Shown: piece after piece, positions 4,712 to 5,656 of the stretch | How positions within the stretch are numbered: the stretch's first letter is position 1 | Layout of the letters: every line of letters begins with the position of its first letter | Source: Chloroflexota bacterium | GTDB taxonomy: Bacteria; Chloroflexota; Dehalococcoidia; DSTF01; RBG-16-68-14 | Assembly: GCA_022561355.1 (NCBI GenBank) | Contig: JADFRJ010000166.1 | Span: forward strand, 1-5,656 | Length of the DNA: 5,656 bases | Reading direction: 5' to 3' | The notes under the pieces: generated by a model | Told to the model about the DNA's origin: nothing | The model's input: the letters and a program-made list of their open reading frames with translations, nothing else | Databases searched by the model: none | Program-made: the position numbers and the translations under genes

Positions 4712-4912
4712 GCGATCCTACACTCACGCACGGGCGAGCCGTTGTCGAAGGATGCGCTCTACCTCATGGTCCGCCGCCGCGGCGAGCAGACTGGCATCGA
4801 GCGCCTGCACACGCACGTACTCAGGCACACCTGCGCGACTCGGCTGCTTGTGGCCGGGATGCAGGAGGCCGATGTCAGGGTGCTGTTGGGCTGGAGCCGT
4901 TTTGGCGCCTAG
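4712..4912 (+). pseudogene. Truncated tyrosine recombinase (phage-type integrase) remnant
   Basis: An open frame just downstream of the tRNA encodes part of the catalytic domain of a tyrosine recombinase: SRTGEPLSKDAL, then RGEQTGIERLHTHVLRHTCA with the box II H-x-L-R-H-T motif, then RLLVAGMQEADVRVLLGW. The N-terminal core-binding domain and first catalytic Arg are missing, because the tRNA lies immediately upstream. After LLGW the homology stops: the expected 'H/W-s-s...t..Y' segment with the nucleophilic Tyr is absent and the frame ends with SRFGA at a TAG (4910-4912). It cannot be active. It lies about 50 nt from the tRNA 3' end in the same orientation, where integrases of tRNA-targeting islands are usually found. 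Domain recognition is good; exact fragment limits are approximate. Confidence 0.72.
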
Positions 4913-5517
4913 CCGTCCGACGGATGAAGAAGGAAGCGTGTGAAATTCGGTGTCGTGAGCCATACTTCGTCGATGTTCTGATAGGCCGACAGGTTAGCTC
5001 TTCCGACGCCCTGAACAAGCACTGCCCAGTCGAGTTCCGTTTCGGCAACGAGTAGAACGCATCGCCTCGCGCCTCGCGTAGCAGCAGAGAGTTGCTTGTT
5101 TGCCTTGGCCAGCCGCAGGGCTGGAACCTCCAGAAAACCGCTGGGCTTGAACTCCGTAGATCCGGTCGATATTAGCTCTCTCTTGGCCTCTGGCGGCAAC
5201 ATTACGCGCTTGATCTCGATCGCCACAAGATCGTCATTGTCGGCGTGAACACAATCGTAGTCATAAGTGCCGCCTGCCGGTCGATGGACGTTCGAGTTCG
5301 GCGGCCAGTTCCAATGCGCTAGTAGCTTCCCGACTTGCTCGCGCTCCTCGTACTGTTCCACGTCCTCACGCCAATTATCAGTGCGGACTTCTCCCATGAC
5401 TATTCCGAGCTCGTCTACCCAGTACTCGCGCCCATCGGGCCCCGTGGTCTTTCTTGGTCTAGGCATTGCAATCTCTGGAGGCATTCTACCAACGGCAACA
5501 TTAGGAGTGGTCGCCAC
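4909..5517 (-). CDS. Hypothetical protein, possible PD-(D/E)XK nuclease-like fold
   Basis: I do not recognise a named family for this 202-residue protein. It has no signal peptide or membrane helix. Residues 50-66 (REDVEQYEEREQVGKLL) look like a helix with acidic residues. GGTYDYD (82-88) is followed 12 residues later by AIEIKRV (99-105), so Asp86/Asp88 plus Glu101-Ile-Lys103 match the D...(D/E)-x-K active-site pattern of restriction-like endonucleases. Next come a helix with LAKANKQLSAA and strands CVLLVAE and IDEVWLTT, the order expected of that fold. The start is GTG 5517, supported by AAGGAG (5531-5526) 8 nt upstream; ATGs at 5484 and 5466 are alternatives. The gene converges on the integrase remnant, and both stops share the CTAG at 4909-4912. 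Its place beside selC suggests island cargo. The coding call is good; the function is tentative. Confidence 0.7.
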   Translation of the reverse strand: MATTPNVAVGRMPPEIAMPRPRKTTGPDGREYWVDELGIVMGEVRTDNWREDVEQYEEREQVGKLLAHWNWPPNSNVHRPAGGTYDYDCVHADNDDLVAIEIKRVMLPPEAKRELISTGSTEFKPSGFLEVPALRLAKANKQLSAATRGARRCVLLVAETELDWAVLVQGVGRANLSAYQNIDEVWLTTPNFTRFLLHPSDG

Positions 5518-5576
5518 CGGCCTCTCTCCTTAACCGCCATGCCAGCTTCAACGCAGAATCAGTTTGCCGGTCGTCG

Positions 5577-5635
5577 ACGCTTCACTATCGAAGACTGCGG
5601 TTTGAAGCGTGACCTCGGTTTATGTGAGAAGCGTT
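5577..5635. repeat. Cluster of GAAGCGT/ACGCTTC half-sites upstream of the putative nuclease gene
   Basis: ACGCTTCA (5577-5584) and TGAAGCGT (5603-5610) form a perfect inverted repeat with 8-bp arms and an 18-nt centre. A third copy, GAAGCGT, follows at 5628-5634, exactly 24 bp after the second. The cluster lies 60-118 bp upstream of the GTG start at 5517. It could be an operator or a recombination-protein binding site. The remaining bases between 5518 and 5656 show no supported gene. Confidence 0.35.
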
Positions 5636-5656
5636 AAATGGTACAGAACTACTACG

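Noticed and set aside
4564..5055. Plus-strand open frame overlapping the tRNA, the integrase remnant and the minus-strand gene
   Set aside because: It runs through the tRNA in a different frame from the recognisable recombinase residues and has no domain of its own.
5638..5656. ATG at 5638 as the start of a plus-strand gene running off the right edge
   Set aside because: Only six codons are visible and no convincing ribosome-binding site precedes it.
1..5656. CRISPR array, rRNA, intact insertion sequence or in-frame UGA selenoprotein gene
   Set aside because: No regularly spaced repeats, rRNA motifs or transposase with terminal inverted repeats were seen, and no recognised gene is interrupted by an in-frame TGA.

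Overview
The window looks like a chromosomal segment of a GC-rich bacterium. My best guess is Chloroflexota (Dehalococcoidia/SAR202-like). The guess rests mainly on the Tat-type lipoprotein start of the solute-binding protein and the general protein style, so it is an inference and not a firm assignment. No rRNA or marker that would settle the taxonomy is present.

Layout. Positions 1-798 (minus) hold the N-terminal 266 codons of a peptide/nickel-type ABC transporter substrate-binding lipoprotein that runs off the left edge. A 220-bp divergent intergenic region carries a promoter for each side. On the plus strand, a class I SAM-dependent methyltransferase (1019-1795) overlaps plsX (1792-2841, phosphate acyltransferase of phospholipid synthesis) through an ATGA junction, so the two form an operon. 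A CsoR-family metal- or thiol-sensing repressor (2810-3115, minus) converges on plsX, and the two reading frames share 32 bp. Divergent from the repressor is a thioredoxin system operon: trxA (3186-3509) and trxB (3526-4461).

The csoR-trxA intergenic region is the most striking regulatory structure. It has a perfect 19-bp G/C-tract palindrome typical of CsoR-family operators. A second 14-bp palindrome fused to it contains the -10 elements of two interlocked divergent promoters, each with a perfect TTGACA -35. This suggests that the CsoR-like protein controls both itself and the thioredoxin/thioredoxin reductase pair.

Downstream of trxB, positions 4566-4662 encode a selenocysteine tRNA (selC): UCA anticodon, 6-bp D stem with 4-nt loop, long variable arm and encoded CCA. 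Just after it lies a fragment of a tyrosine recombinase truncated at both ends (about 4712-4912). Then comes a converging gene (4909-5517, minus) for an unrecognised 202-aa protein with a D...E-x-K arrangement suggesting a PD-(D/E)XK nuclease fold. Together these look like the eroded edge of an element that used selC as its integration site. The last ~140 bp hold no recognisable gene but do contain repeated GAAGCGT/ACGCTTC half-sites upstream of the putative nuclease gene.
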